From assembly GCA_023450835.1 (NCBI GenBank), contig JAEXGM010000255.1, positions 24,997-88,996 of the forward strand: 64,000 nt of DNA. The letters run 5' to 3'. The position numbers and the translations under genes were made by a program. This DNA comes from Bacillota bacterium. GTDB taxonomy: Bacteria > Bacillota > Clostridia > Lachnospirales > Lachnospiraceae. The notes under the pieces are model-generated. The model saw only the letters and a program-made list of their open reading frames with translations, was not told the DNA's origin and ran no database searches. Below are positions 16,956 through 23,291 of the stretch, piece after piece; position 1 is the first letter of the stretch, and every line of letters begins with the position of its first letter.

Positions 16956-17648
16956 TTAAAACATCCAATAAATGCTGCTCTCAGATATATTAAAGCCAAG
17001 CTTCCTTTGCAATGCCATGGACTTTGTATTATTTACTTCAACCTGCGCATAAGGGATGGCTCCCATAGCAAGGATTTTGTTCACCATATAACTTTCAAGA
17101 ACTGTGCCATAACCCTGACACCTGTATTCAGGAAATATTTCCAGCAGCCCTATACTGCCTTCTAAGTGAGTGCCAACAAAGCCTATTAGTGCTTCATCCT
17201 TATAACCGCCATATATGCTGCCACCTTTCAGAAGAGCTTTAATTTCTGTATCCGATAACAAATTATAATGTTCCAATATCGTATCCATATGACTGATATC
17301 TAATTGCCTTACTTCTATTTTATTATCTATATCCAGTTTACTCTTGCACATATAAGCAGCTTGAAGACATTCAAGTTTATTGTTTAACCCATATTTATTT
17401 GATATATAATCTACCATAAAATGCTGATGTGCTACAATAAGATTACATTCAGGCACACTTCTAAGTACTTCTTGCCCTTTTTCAAATGAATCTGCAGATA
17501 TCATATATGCATTGCTTTTTAATTCTTTTACTAATACGCAATCTGAATCAGCATATAATATATCTGCTGTATTCCTGTTAATAGGCTCCGTCATTCCAAT
17601 ATGTAACAACTGATTTTTCATCAGGTACTTCATTGCTTTATCTTTCAT
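16956..17648 (-). CDS. GNAT family N-acetyltransferase
   Basis: A 230-residue protein. The C-terminal half shows the GNAT fold: the acetyl-CoA pyrophosphate loop lies in YRCQGYGTVL (about residues 173-182), followed by VEVNNTKSMALQRKLGF, typical of the last core helix and strand. The N-terminal 110 residues are an unassigned extension with several hydrophobic strands. The acceptor substrate is unknown. The gene is monocistronic. Confidence 0.75.
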   Translation of the reverse strand: MKDKAMKYLMKNQLLHIGMTEPINRNTADILYADSDCVLVKELKSNAYMISADSFEKGQEVLRSVPECNLIVAHQHFMVDYISNKYGLNNKLECLQAAYMCKSKLDIDNKIEVRQLDISHMDTILEHYNLLSDTEIKALLKGGSIYGGYKDEALIGFVGTHLEGSIGLLEIFPEYRCQGYGTVLESYMVNKILAMGAIPYAQVEVNNTKSMALQRKLGFNISESSIYWMF

Positions 17649-17834
17649 ATATTTTCTGCCTCTTGCCGTCCTTTTATAATAATAAATTTATAGTTCAATC
17701 AATTTTAACAGTTACAAAAATAATTATGGACAGTCTCCTGCTCCTTAACTCAGTTTCTCGTATAAGTTAAGTAGTACTCCAAAAGACATACGTAATAATC
17801 AAAATATATTATTATCTCTTAGCGGTATTTATTA

Positions 17835-17978
17835 TCAGAACCAAATTATCTTAATAATAAAATATATCATAAGAAACCATATTGCCGCAATCGGCAAAGC
17901 TAAATACCATTTCTTTGGTTTGCCATCCGCCCACAGTCCCTGAGCCTGTAAACAGCATGTATTATCATTCTCCTTCAC
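17835..17978 (-). CDS. Possible 47-residue single-pass membrane peptide
   Basis: A short frame opening with GTG (AGG about 10 nt upstream). It gives a polar, cysteine-containing N-terminus, a basic KPKKW segment and one strongly hydrophobic helix (LPIAAIWFLMIYFIIKIIWF) at the end. The basic-then-hydrophobic pattern looks like a real small membrane protein or the tail of a decayed gene, but there is no homology I recognise and the start is weak. Confidence 0.3.
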   Translation of the reverse strand: MKENDNTCCLQAQGLWADGKPKKWYLALPIAAIWFLMIYFIIKIIWF

Positions 17979-18333
17979 TAATAAGATAACCTAATTTCTG
18001 AATAAACATATCTTTGATAAACCGCATAATATAGCTCTGTTCAAACACTAATAAACTAATCATTTATTTTGTATCACTGGTACCTTAAGATTAATTCTAA
18101 TTCAAAACACATAATTTTACTATACTTTAATACAAAAAGATACTATCTGCTTTGTCTTTTTTCACATAAAAAAAGCCAATACCGGAATTTTATCTATCCA
18201 GATATCAGCTCTAAAATTACTATAATTCTCTTGCTTTGATTATGAATGCTGCTGAAAATAAATAATTGAGTTATTTATACAACAAAAAGCCCCAACCCAG
18301 CAGCTCATCCGTCTGCCAAACTAGGACTTGAAG
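17979..18333. other. Intergenic sequence left of the integrated element
   Basis: AT-rich, no supported gene. The last 50 bp (about 18284-18333) resemble imperfectly the sequence that follows tRNA-Lys near 19721-19771, as expected beside an attachment-site duplication. Confidence 0.5.
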
Positions 18334-18375
18334 TGCGCCTCCAGGGGCTCGAACCCTGGACACCCTGATTAAGAG
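18334..18375 (-). repeat. Distal att repeat (tRNA-Lys 3' fragment)
   Basis: 42 bp identical to tRNA-Lys from the anticodon arm through the discriminator base. The D-arm and 5' acceptor are missing, so it is not a functional tRNA. It marks the left boundary of the integrated element. Confidence 0.88.
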
Positions 18376-18401
18376 CTAGGTATTTTATGACATATAAGGA
18401 A

Positions 18402-18599
18402 TTAATTGTCTTTCGTTACCTCCATTATATCGGAGGGTTGACAATTTAAAAATATACATATTTTGTCAATCACATTTGTTTGTACATTCTCACCTTTGCT
18501 TAATTTTGCTAGGGTTGGGGATGAAATTATCTGTAGTAGATCCGTTTTTTTCATTCCTCTTCGATTTAGTAAATCAAATAATCTAAAGTACTTTATCAT
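18402..18599 (-). CDS. XRE/Cro-type HTH repressor of the integrated element
   Basis: A 65-residue single-domain helix-turn-helix protein of the Cro/CI (HTH_26-like) type. Residues about 16-36 form the recognition helices, and the C-terminus CIFLNCQPSDIMEV is typical of the family. The ribosome site GGGAGG lies 5 nt before ATG. Its promoter (TTGACA, 17 bp, TATACT on the minus strand) overlaps one of five TTAG-type repeats in the divergent control region, suggesting self-regulation and repression of the rightward operon. By analogy it maintains the element in a quiet state. Confidence 0.85.
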   Translation of the reverse strand: MIKYFRLFDLLNRRGMKKTDLLQIISSPTLAKLSKGENVQTNVIDKICIFLNCQPSDIMEVTKDN

Positions 18600-18617
18600 T
18601 TTGACCTCCCTTTTTCA

Positions 18618-18748
18618 TTAGTATACAATAATATTATATTTGTGTCAACTAAATTATATTAGCGAACACTAAAATTTTATATTGACATTGTAATTAGCGT
18701 ATGCTAATATAATATTAGCTTAAGCGAATATATATTAGTTTACGATAA
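18618..18748. promoter_or_regulatory. Divergent promoter region with five operator-like repeats
   Basis: Leftward promoter: -35 TTGACA (complement of 18643-18648), 17 bp, -10 TATACT (complement of 18620-18625). Rightward promoter: TTGACA 18682-18687, 17 bp, TAATAT 18705-18710. Five 14-bp sites, TTAGYNWANRMKAA, lie at 18618, 18659, 18694, 18715 and 18735. The third is a near-perfect palindrome (TTAGCGTATGCTAA) between the rightward -35 and -10. The first covers the leftward -10. This is the layout of a phage-like switch. Confidence 0.75.
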
Positions 18749-18763
18749 GAAAGGGGATGTTAT

Positions 18764-18949
18764 ATGTTATTAGTGGAATACTCTGACCAGCTTTTGGAAA
18801 GGCTTGATAAGATTATTAAACAGCTTGATTTTATAACAGCGGTTTTATATCGTTGGGATTCGCTGTTTTTGCTGTGTATATCGTTTGTTTTGGCGGTATT
18901 GATATGTTATTTATGTTACTGTTTTTTGAGGTTTTTTACAAGGTTTTAG
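18764..18949 (+). CDS. Small membrane protein of the integrated element (61 aa)
   Basis: First gene rightward of the switch, with GGGG 8 nt before ATG. Residues 1-30 form an amphipathic, charged helix (YSDQLLERLDKIIKQL), and residues about 34-56 are a strongly hydrophobic cysteine-rich transmembrane segment, ending RFFTRF. No family recognised. Size and one-helix topology would suit a filamentous-phage-like coat or minor virion protein, or a small inhibitor; this is speculation. The next gene starts 10 nt downstream with AGGAGG. Confidence 0.7.
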   Translation: MLLVEYSDQLLERLDKIIKQLDFITAVLYRWDSLFLLCISFVLAVLICYLCYCFLRFFTRF

Positions 18950-18958
18950 GAGGTCTAT

Positions 18959-19147
18959 ATGAATATTGATTATATACGTTTGATACAGGGATGTAGCAAT
19001 GAACAGCTTAAGCAAGAATATTTTAATCTTGATAATTTGCCGGATGAGGTAGTTACTGGTGATAGTTTTTTAGTGCCTTTAATACGTGATGTGTGGATTG
19101 AACTTCTTGAGGAAATCGGTAAAAGATTTGTAAGGGGTAATTTATGA
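18959..19147 (+). CDS. Small soluble acidic protein of the integrated element (62 aa)
   Basis: Second gene of the tiny operon, with AGGAGG 6 nt before ATG. It is predicted soluble and mostly helical, acidic, with a patterned C-terminus (VWIELLEEIGKRFVRG). No domain recognised. Its stop codon overlaps the start of the next gene (ATGA), so the two are translationally coupled. The strong ribosome site is the main reason to believe it is expressed. Confidence 0.68.
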   Translation: MNIDYIRLIQGCSNEQLKQEYFNLDNLPDEVVTGDSFLVPLIRDVWIELLEEIGKRFVRGNL

Positions 19148-19290
19148 GTGATGGGATTAAGGTTCTTGTATACTCTCTGATTACGTATATTGCTTATTTA
19201 AGCTTACATATCATTCTTACTTTTGATATTTCCTTAAAATCGTTTATATGGCTTTTTACGGTAATATGGTCAATGATTATAATAAAATAA
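19144..19290 (+). CDS. Very small membrane protein of the integrated element (48 aa)
   Basis: ATGA overlap with the preceding gene; AAGGGG 6 nt upstream. The 48-residue product has two hydrophobic helices (about 6-26 and 32-48) with a short loop (TFDISLKS), ending in IIIK. No homologue recognised. It ends inside the left arm of a long terminator-like hairpin, so it is the last gene of the operon. Function unknown. Confidence 0.62.
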   Translation: MSDGIKVLVYSLITYIAYLSLHIILTFDISLKSFIWLFTVIWSMIIIK

Positions 19291-19345
19291 GCCAGCAGAA
19301 GGAGCAGCCCCCAAGTTTCATCTTGGGGCTCTCCGCTGGCTTATT
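19286..19345 (+). terminator. Long hairpin ending the micro-element operon
   Basis: An outer 11-bp stem (AATAAGCCAGC 19286-19296 with 19335-19345) continues through an inner GGAG-AGCCCC / GGGGCT-CTCC stem, then TATTGG. It overlaps the last stop codon. It may terminate transcription or fold in single-stranded DNA. Confidence 0.65.
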
Positions 19346-19377
19346 ATTGGTGGGCTTTCATTTTAATTTTGATAGGA

Positions 19378-19405
19378 AAGTGGGGGTTAGTATTACCCCC
19401 CACTT
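19378..19405 (+). other. Candidate rolling-circle origin: stem-loop with nonanucleotide TAGTATTAC
   Basis: A perfect 9-bp stem AAGTGGGGG (19378-19386) with CCCCCACTT (19397-19405) closes a 10-nt loop TTAGTATTAC. TAGTATTAC matches the NANTATTAC nonamer that CRESS-DNA-virus and related plasmid HUH Reps nick between positions 7 and 8 (TAGTATT/AC). Placement in the loop of a GC-rich stem and next to iterons is the standard origin layout. No Rep gene is present in the element, so a helper would be required. Confidence 0.6.
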
Positions 19406-19507
19406 CGGGGACGGGGGACGAACTTGTACAAACCCTTTTATTTACTGGTTATTTTACGTCCCCAACTTTTGGGGACGACTTCGGGGACGAAAATTCACTT
19501 CGGGGAC
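19402..19507 (+). repeat. GGGGAC iterons beside the stem-loop
   Basis: Five direct copies of GGGGAC (19407, 19414, 19471, 19483, 19502) and one inverted (19458-19463). Three direct copies are extended to ACTTCGGGGAC. One inverted/direct pair makes a 7-bp hairpin CGTCCCC / GGGGACG (19457-19477). They are positioned as Rep-binding iterons would be relative to a nick-site stem-loop. Confidence 0.65.
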
Positions 19508-19532
19508 AAAATAATAAAATATGGTGATGATA

Positions 19533-19608
19533 TGGACTAACTCATTCTTTCATCGGTGCGGGTTTTATTAATGAGGGCGCTATGTCCAGCGGGTAAGGGT
19601 CACGCTGG
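19533..19608 (+). other. Further hairpins at the non-coding end of the micro-element
   Basis: TGGAC-taa-CTCATT (19533-19546) pairs with AATGAG (19570-19575) and GTCCA (19584-19588). CCAGCG (19586-19591) pairs with CGCTGG (19603-19608). GGGC/GCCC follows near 19620-19638. No coding frame is supported in 19291-19771. This could be a single-strand origin or packaging signal, or simply structured DNA. Confidence 0.4.
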
Positions 19609-19771
19609 CGTCCGGACTAGGGCAATCTTTGCATGCCCGCAAATTGATGTAATTTAAATTTTAGCCGGTTTATACTTGCGCTTTTGGTTTTGATTTTTCC
19701 AACTGATTTTTTTAGACATAAAGAAAGCCCTAACCCGGCAACTCTTACGTTTGCTAAACTAGGACCTTGTA

Positions 19772-19813
19772 TGCGCCTCCAGGGGCTCGAACCCTGGACA
19801 CCCTGATTAAGAG
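19772..19813 (-). repeat. Proximal att repeat within tRNA-Lys
   Basis: The 42-bp copy inside the intact tRNA gene, identical to 18334-18375. Integration leaves the tRNA functional. Confidence 0.88.
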
Positions 19814-19844
19814 TCAGGTGCTCTACCAACTGAGCTAGAAGCGC
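19772..19844 (-). tRNA. tRNA-Lys (anticodon CTT)
   Basis: A 73-nt cloverleaf read on the minus strand: acceptor GCGCTTC/GAGGCGC with one G-U pair, D-arm GCTC/GAGC, anticodon stem CCTGA/TCAGG with loop CTCTTAA, T-arm CAGGG/CCCTG. CCA is not encoded. Its 3' 42 nt are duplicated 1,438 bp away and serve as the attachment site of the integrated element. Confidence 0.95.
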
Positions 19845-20020
19845 TTATTTTGCTTGTTCGTGTTTCCCGAACGCAAAAATGATTATATAATATCTATAAA
19901 CAAATTGCAAGCATTTTTTTAAACTTTTTTAATTTTTATTTTAATTGTTTACAAAAGCTTTATTTTTCTACAATTATTATCCAATTCAGACCTGCTTTTA
20001 TGACTAAAAGTAAAGAAATC

Positions 20021-20052
20021 GGGCAGTGCTTTTTTCTTGTAAAGCACTGCCC
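20021..20052 (-). terminator. Terminator of trxA
   Basis: Perfect 12-bp stem GGGCAGTGCTTT (20021-20032) with 20041-20052, 8-nt loop, followed on the minus strand by a T-rich stretch. It begins about 29 nt after the trxA stop. Confidence 0.82.
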
Positions 20053-20080
20053 GGTCATCCTCACCTATTAATTCAGGGTA

Positions 20081-20398
20081 TTATTTTAATTTCTCGATCT
20101 TATCCGTTAATTGAGCCTTTGGTACTGCACCTATTACCGTATCAACTACCTGACCGTCTTTAATAAATAAAAGAGTAGGAATGGACATGACCCTATATTT
20201 GCTGCTGACACCGGGAGCTTCGTCTACGTTAAGTTTACCCACCTTAATTGTTCCCTCATAATCTGCTACCAGTTCTTCAACAACAGGAGCCATCATTTTA
20301 CAAGGACCGCACCAGTCTGCATAAAAATCAACCATTACCGGAACCTGTGATTTTAAAACTTCCTCTTCAAAATTTTCATCTGTAAATTTGTGAGCCAT
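20081..20398 (-). CDS. trxA: Thioredoxin
   Basis: A 105-residue thioredoxin with the redox-active WCGPCK motif (about residues 28-33), the preceding DFYADWC strand and the conserved cis-proline region MSIPTLLF. It is a general cytoplasmic disulfide reductant working with thioredoxin reductase, which is not in this window. The start is taken at MAHKFTDENF because GGAGG lies 7 nt upstream; a longer in-frame frame lacks a ribosome site. A 50-residue gene lies immediately upstream on the same strand. Confidence 0.96.
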   Translation of the reverse strand: MAHKFTDENFEEEVLKSQVPVMVDFYADWCGPCKMMAPVVEELVADYEGTIKVGKLNVDEAPGVSSKYRVMSIPTLLFIKDGQVVDTVIGAVPKAQLTDKIEKLK

Positions 20399-20441
20399 AT
20401 TTATTCCTCCTTCGTTCATTTGCACTTTGCTAAGCTGCAAT

Positions 20442-20594
20442 CTATGATTGTTTTTTACCGCCCTTCTTTTTCAAACCCTTTCCTAAGATTCCATTAATCT
20501 CGTCAAAGGAATTTTTCATTTGAAGCGCTCGTTTATTGAGTTCCATATTGCCGCCAAAAGACTTGGCGAGCTGAGATTTTAATGTGTTTTTCAT
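20442..20594 (-). CDS. Small basic protein, 50 aa, upstream of trxA
   Basis: ATG with AGGGAG 8 nt upstream opens a 50-codon frame ending 43 nt before the trxA start. The peptide is very basic: Lys-rich C-terminus KGLKKKGGKKQS, central NMELNKRALQMKNSFDEINGIL helix. It resembles nothing I can name; nucleic-acid or ribosome binding would suit the charge but is a guess. Likely co-transcribed with trxA. Confidence 0.6.
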   Translation of the reverse strand: MKNTLKSQLAKSFGGNMELNKRALQMKNSFDEINGILGKGLKKKGGKKQS

Positions 20595-20677
20595 TATAAT
20601 CTCCCTGTTCAGGCTTTATATCTATTATATGCAGTTTTTTTTAAATTGTACAGGGGTAACAAAAGTATCTCCGTAAA

Positions 20678-21319
20678 CTATTTTTTCTGCTTTATTACCA
20701 TTCTGTGTATAGGATTTCCAAGCCCTGAAAACTTTTCTTCATACTCTGTCATAACATTTCCCGTAACATACTCACTGTTATGAAGATCATACGTATGATT
20801 AATCAGATCCCATCCGGCATTTCCTACTTCTTCTAAAGAAAAATCAAAGAGCTGGCGGTTATCTGTTTTAAAAATAAGCTCTCCTTCCTCCTTTAAAAAT
20901 CCTTCATACCTTGATAAGAACTCTTTCGAAGTTAATCTTCTCCTGGCATGCCTGTCCTTTGGCCACGGATCTGAAAAGTTCAAATAAATTCTCTCTACCT
21001 CTCCTTTATCGAACACCTCATTGATAACTTCCGCATCCAGCCTTAGAAAATAAAGATTCGATAACACCAATTCTTTCCGTTTCTCTATTCCACGGATTAA
21101 GACACTGGAGTACTTCTCAATGCCAAGATAATTGATGTCCGGATTCTCCTGTGCAAGCTGGCAGATGAATTTACCCTTGCCCATTCCAATCTCGATATGA
21201 AGAGGATTACCATTTCCAAATACCTCTTTCCACTTACCTTTATGCTGTTCCGGATTATGGATTACAAACTCGTTTGTATCAATCTCTTCCTGGGAACCTC
21301 GCACATTTCTCAATCTCAT
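20678..21319 (-). CDS. trmB: tRNA (guanine-N7-)-methyltransferase
   Basis: A 213-residue TrmB. Motif I is IEIGMGKGKFI (about residues 43-53), and the catalytic/tRNA-binding segment FSDPWPKDRHARRRL (about 115-129) is diagnostic. It methylates N7 of G46 in the variable loop of several tRNAs with SAM. The length is normal. An attenuator-like hairpin lies 110-170 bp upstream. Confidence 0.95.
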   Translation of the reverse strand: MRLRNVRGSQEEIDTNEFVIHNPEQHKGKWKEVFGNGNPLHIEIGMGKGKFICQLAQENPDINYLGIEKYSSVLIRGIEKRKELVLSNLYFLRLDAEVINEVFDKGEVERIYLNFSDPWPKDRHARRRLTSKEFLSRYEGFLKEEGELIFKTDNRQLFDFSLEEVGNAGWDLINHTYDLHNSEYVTGNVMTEYEEKFSGLGNPIHRMVIKQKK

Positions 21320-21430
21320 ATCGCACCATCATATATTGCAGGACTGCTGATTCTCACTGTTAAATTTATACATTTATCTGCTGATTTGTACCTGAAAATC
21401 TGCAGATAAATCCGCCCTGCCGCCACATAT

Positions 21431-21488
21431 AAAAAGAGTGAAAGAATCCTTATGTGGCAACCTTTCCTGTTATATTTCCTTTCACTCT
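21431..21488 (-). terminator. Terminator-like hairpin in the trmB leader
   Basis: On the minus strand AGAGTGAAAG (complement of 21479-21488) pairs with CTTTCACTCT (complement of 21435-21444) and is followed by TTTTT. The 34-nt loop is long. With no minus-strand gene upstream, it would sit in the trmB leader as an attenuator, or be a remnant. Confidence 0.4.
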
Positions 21489-21903
21489 CTGCCTGCTCTA
21501 AAGCAACAAAATATTATTTTTTACGACTTAATTCTTATTGTAATTTTTGCTAATTCATTATATCATACAAATAGATAATAACAAGTATTTAACATTATTA
21601 TTGCCGTTCAAATTACCAGTTCCTGAAAAATTTATTTTTTATATAAAATAATTAATTATAATTAATAAATTGTTAATAAATTATCGAATTTTGTACATTT
21701 TAACTATGGTAATTTTTATTTTCTGTAGTATTATATAGCTGTGTTCCAGCTTAAAACAAGAATTATGCTGACTATTCTAGTCTAGCCATAAGGTCATATG
21801 TTTTATAATTTTTCAAGGTTAATTCTTATTGGTTTACAATTATTATGAATAACGCGTATATTATACGTAAGCCAAACAAAAAATAAACACAAGGAGGTTT
21901 AAC
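21489..21903. promoter_or_regulatory. Divergent intergenic region trmB / V-ATPase operon
   Basis: 415 bp of AT-rich sequence without a supported gene. It must contain the promoter of the nine-gene ATP synthase operon. The best candidate near the start is TTTACA followed after about 18 bp by TATATT (roughly 21833-21862), and AAGGAGG precedes the first ATG. No clear operator is seen. Confidence 0.35.
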
Positions 21904-22215
21904 ATGGAAAATGTAATTGGTCTTTTACATGACATTGAAGAAAAAGCGAATCTTATCATTGCACGTGCCAACGATGAAAAAGTGAAATTACACGAAGCCT
22001 TAAAAAATGATCTGGATAAGTTGGATAAAGACGTAGCTGATAGCACTAATGCCAAACTTCTTGTATTAAAAAATCAGGTAACAAAGGAATTAGCCGCCGA
22101 AAAAGAAGCTATAACAAAAGACTGGGAAAAGCAACTTGCCGACTTGGAATCTAATTATGCAAGAAATCATGATTTATATGTCAATCGGATAATGCAGGAG
22201 ATCATCAGCGAGTAA
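21904..22215 (+). CDS. ntpF: V-type ATP synthase peripheral-stalk subunit (G/H, NtpF-like)
   Basis: A 103-residue almost entirely coiled-coil protein (repeated E/K-rich heptads such as EKANLIIARANDEKVKLHEAL), first gene of the operon with AAGGAGG upstream. It should pair with subunit E as the peripheral stalk linking subunit I to the A3B3 head. Sequence conservation of this subunit is low, so the name rests on size, coiled-coil nature and operon position. Confidence 0.75.
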   Translation: MENVIGLLHDIEEKANLIIARANDEKVKLHEALKNDLDKLDKDVADSTNAKLLVLKNQVTKELAAEKEAITKDWEKQLADLESNYARNHDLYVNRIMQEIISE

Positions 22216-22240
22216 ATAATTAGTTACAGGGAGGTTTGTT

Positions 22241-23275
22241 ATGAGCAATTTATTAGTCTATAGCGGGATTGTTACAAAAACCAAAGCCCTGGAGGCCAAA
22301 GTTGTCAAAGACGCAGAATATCAAACAATAGCAAACTTCGAATCGACAGCCGATTTTATTGCGTACTTAAAGTCTCATCCGGGGTATGATCATATCTTTG
22401 CAGGTATTGATGAAAACCTTATTCACCGCGGTCAGGTGGAAGGAATGATAGACAACTGCCTGTACAAGGACTTTTCCAAACTATACAGCTTCTCTAATCC
22501 CGAGCAAAGAAAGGTACTTGACATTGCCTTTCTCCGTTACGAAGTGAACATATTGAAATATTGTATGCATATGGTCTACAACCAGCACCGGCAATATGAT
22601 CTGGACAGCATAACTGCATTTTTCAATAAGCATTCCAAAATCGACATTACAGCACTTGCCTCTTCAAAAACGATGGATGAATATGTGGAACATCTTAAGG
22701 GAAGTGATTACTATGCTGCCCTTACCAGTATTCAAAAGACAGAGATAACCTCTTTTGATTATGAAATGAAGCTGGACATTCAATATTTTATGAAGGCATG
22801 GAGACTGAAGGACAAAGAGTTGTCCGGAGACAATTTAAAGTATGTCACGAATACCTTAGGTCTTGAAATGGACCTGTTAAACATAATGTGGCTGTACCGT
22901 TCCAAGAAGTTTTATAAGCTTCAGGTCAAAGATGCTTACGCCTACATTATTCCTATCACTTATAAATTAAAAAAGGATAAGTTGATAAAACTGATGGAAA
23001 CCTCCACCATTGATGAGTTCAGCGGGGTATTAAAAACAACTCCTTACGAGTTTATGATTCCTTCTCTCGCAAATGGCACAGTCGAAAAGGTATATCAGAA
23101 GACCCTATATAAGAATTATAAACTTAATAGCAGCAGATACCCGAATTCCATGGCACCCATCAGTTATTATTTGTATCTAAAGAGAACCGAGATTGACCGG
23201 CTTACTTCCGCACTGGAGTGTATCCGCTATAAACTTGAACCTCAGGATACATTAAAATATATTACTATTACTTGA
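22241..23275 (+). CDS. ntpC: V-type ATP synthase subunit C
   Basis: A 344-residue helical protein of the V-ATPase C (AC39/d) family, which caps the c-ring and connects it to the central stalk. The internally repeated helical pattern (around IHRGQVEGMIDNCLYKDFSKL, and the C-terminal RYPNSMAPISYYLYLKRTEIDRL) is typical. GGGAGG upstream gives a clear start. It sits between the small stalk subunit and subunit I; a 16-nt gap precedes the next gene. Confidence 0.88.
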   Translation: MSNLLVYSGIVTKTKALEAKVVKDAEYQTIANFESTADFIAYLKSHPGYDHIFAGIDENLIHRGQVEGMIDNCLYKDFSKLYSFSNPEQRKVLDIAFLRYEVNILKYCMHMVYNQHRQYDLDSITAFFNKHSKIDITALASSKTMDEYVEHLKGSDYYAALTSIQKTEITSFDYEMKLDIQYFMKAWRLKDKELSGDNLKYVTNTLGLEMDLLNIMWLYRSKKFYKLQVKDAYAYIIPITYKLKKDKLIKLMETSTIDEFSGVLKTTPYEFMIPSLANGTVEKVYQKTLYKNYKLNSSRYPNSMAPISYYLYLKRTEIDRLTSALECIRYKLEPQDTLKYITIT

Positions 23276-23291
23276 ATCGGAGGTGTAATAA

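Larger units (their letters stand above)
18334..19813. mobile_element. Micro-element integrated at tRNA-Lys (1,438-bp unit)
   Basis: Bounded by a 42-bp identical direct repeat of the 3' part of tRNA-Lys (18334-18375 and 19772-19813). Between the repeats lie, in order: an XRE-type repressor (minus), a divergent promoter region with five operator-like repeats, three tiny plus-strand genes with strong ribosome sites, a long terminator-like hairpin, a stem-loop whose loop carries TAGTATTAC, GGGGAC iterons, and further hairpins. No integrase, Rep, capsid or transposase gene is present. I infer a satellite or degraded single-stranded-DNA replicon; excision as a 1.4-kb circle is predicted but unproven. 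Confidence 0.75.

Noticed and set aside
18764..19290. Naming the micro-element genes as filamentous-phage coat or Zot proteins
   Set aside because: Size and hydrophobicity alone are not enough; no Zot Walker motif or coat-protein signal peptide is visible.
19248..19514. An 88-codon plus-strand frame across the micro-element's hairpins
   Set aside because: It has no ribosome site, overlaps the 48-residue gene in another frame, and is translated straight through the terminator, nonamer stem-loop and iterons. I regard it as chance.
19617..19829. A 70-codon minus-strand frame containing the tRNA-Lys sequence
   Set aside because: It reads through the tRNA gene and its flank, a common source of spurious frames.
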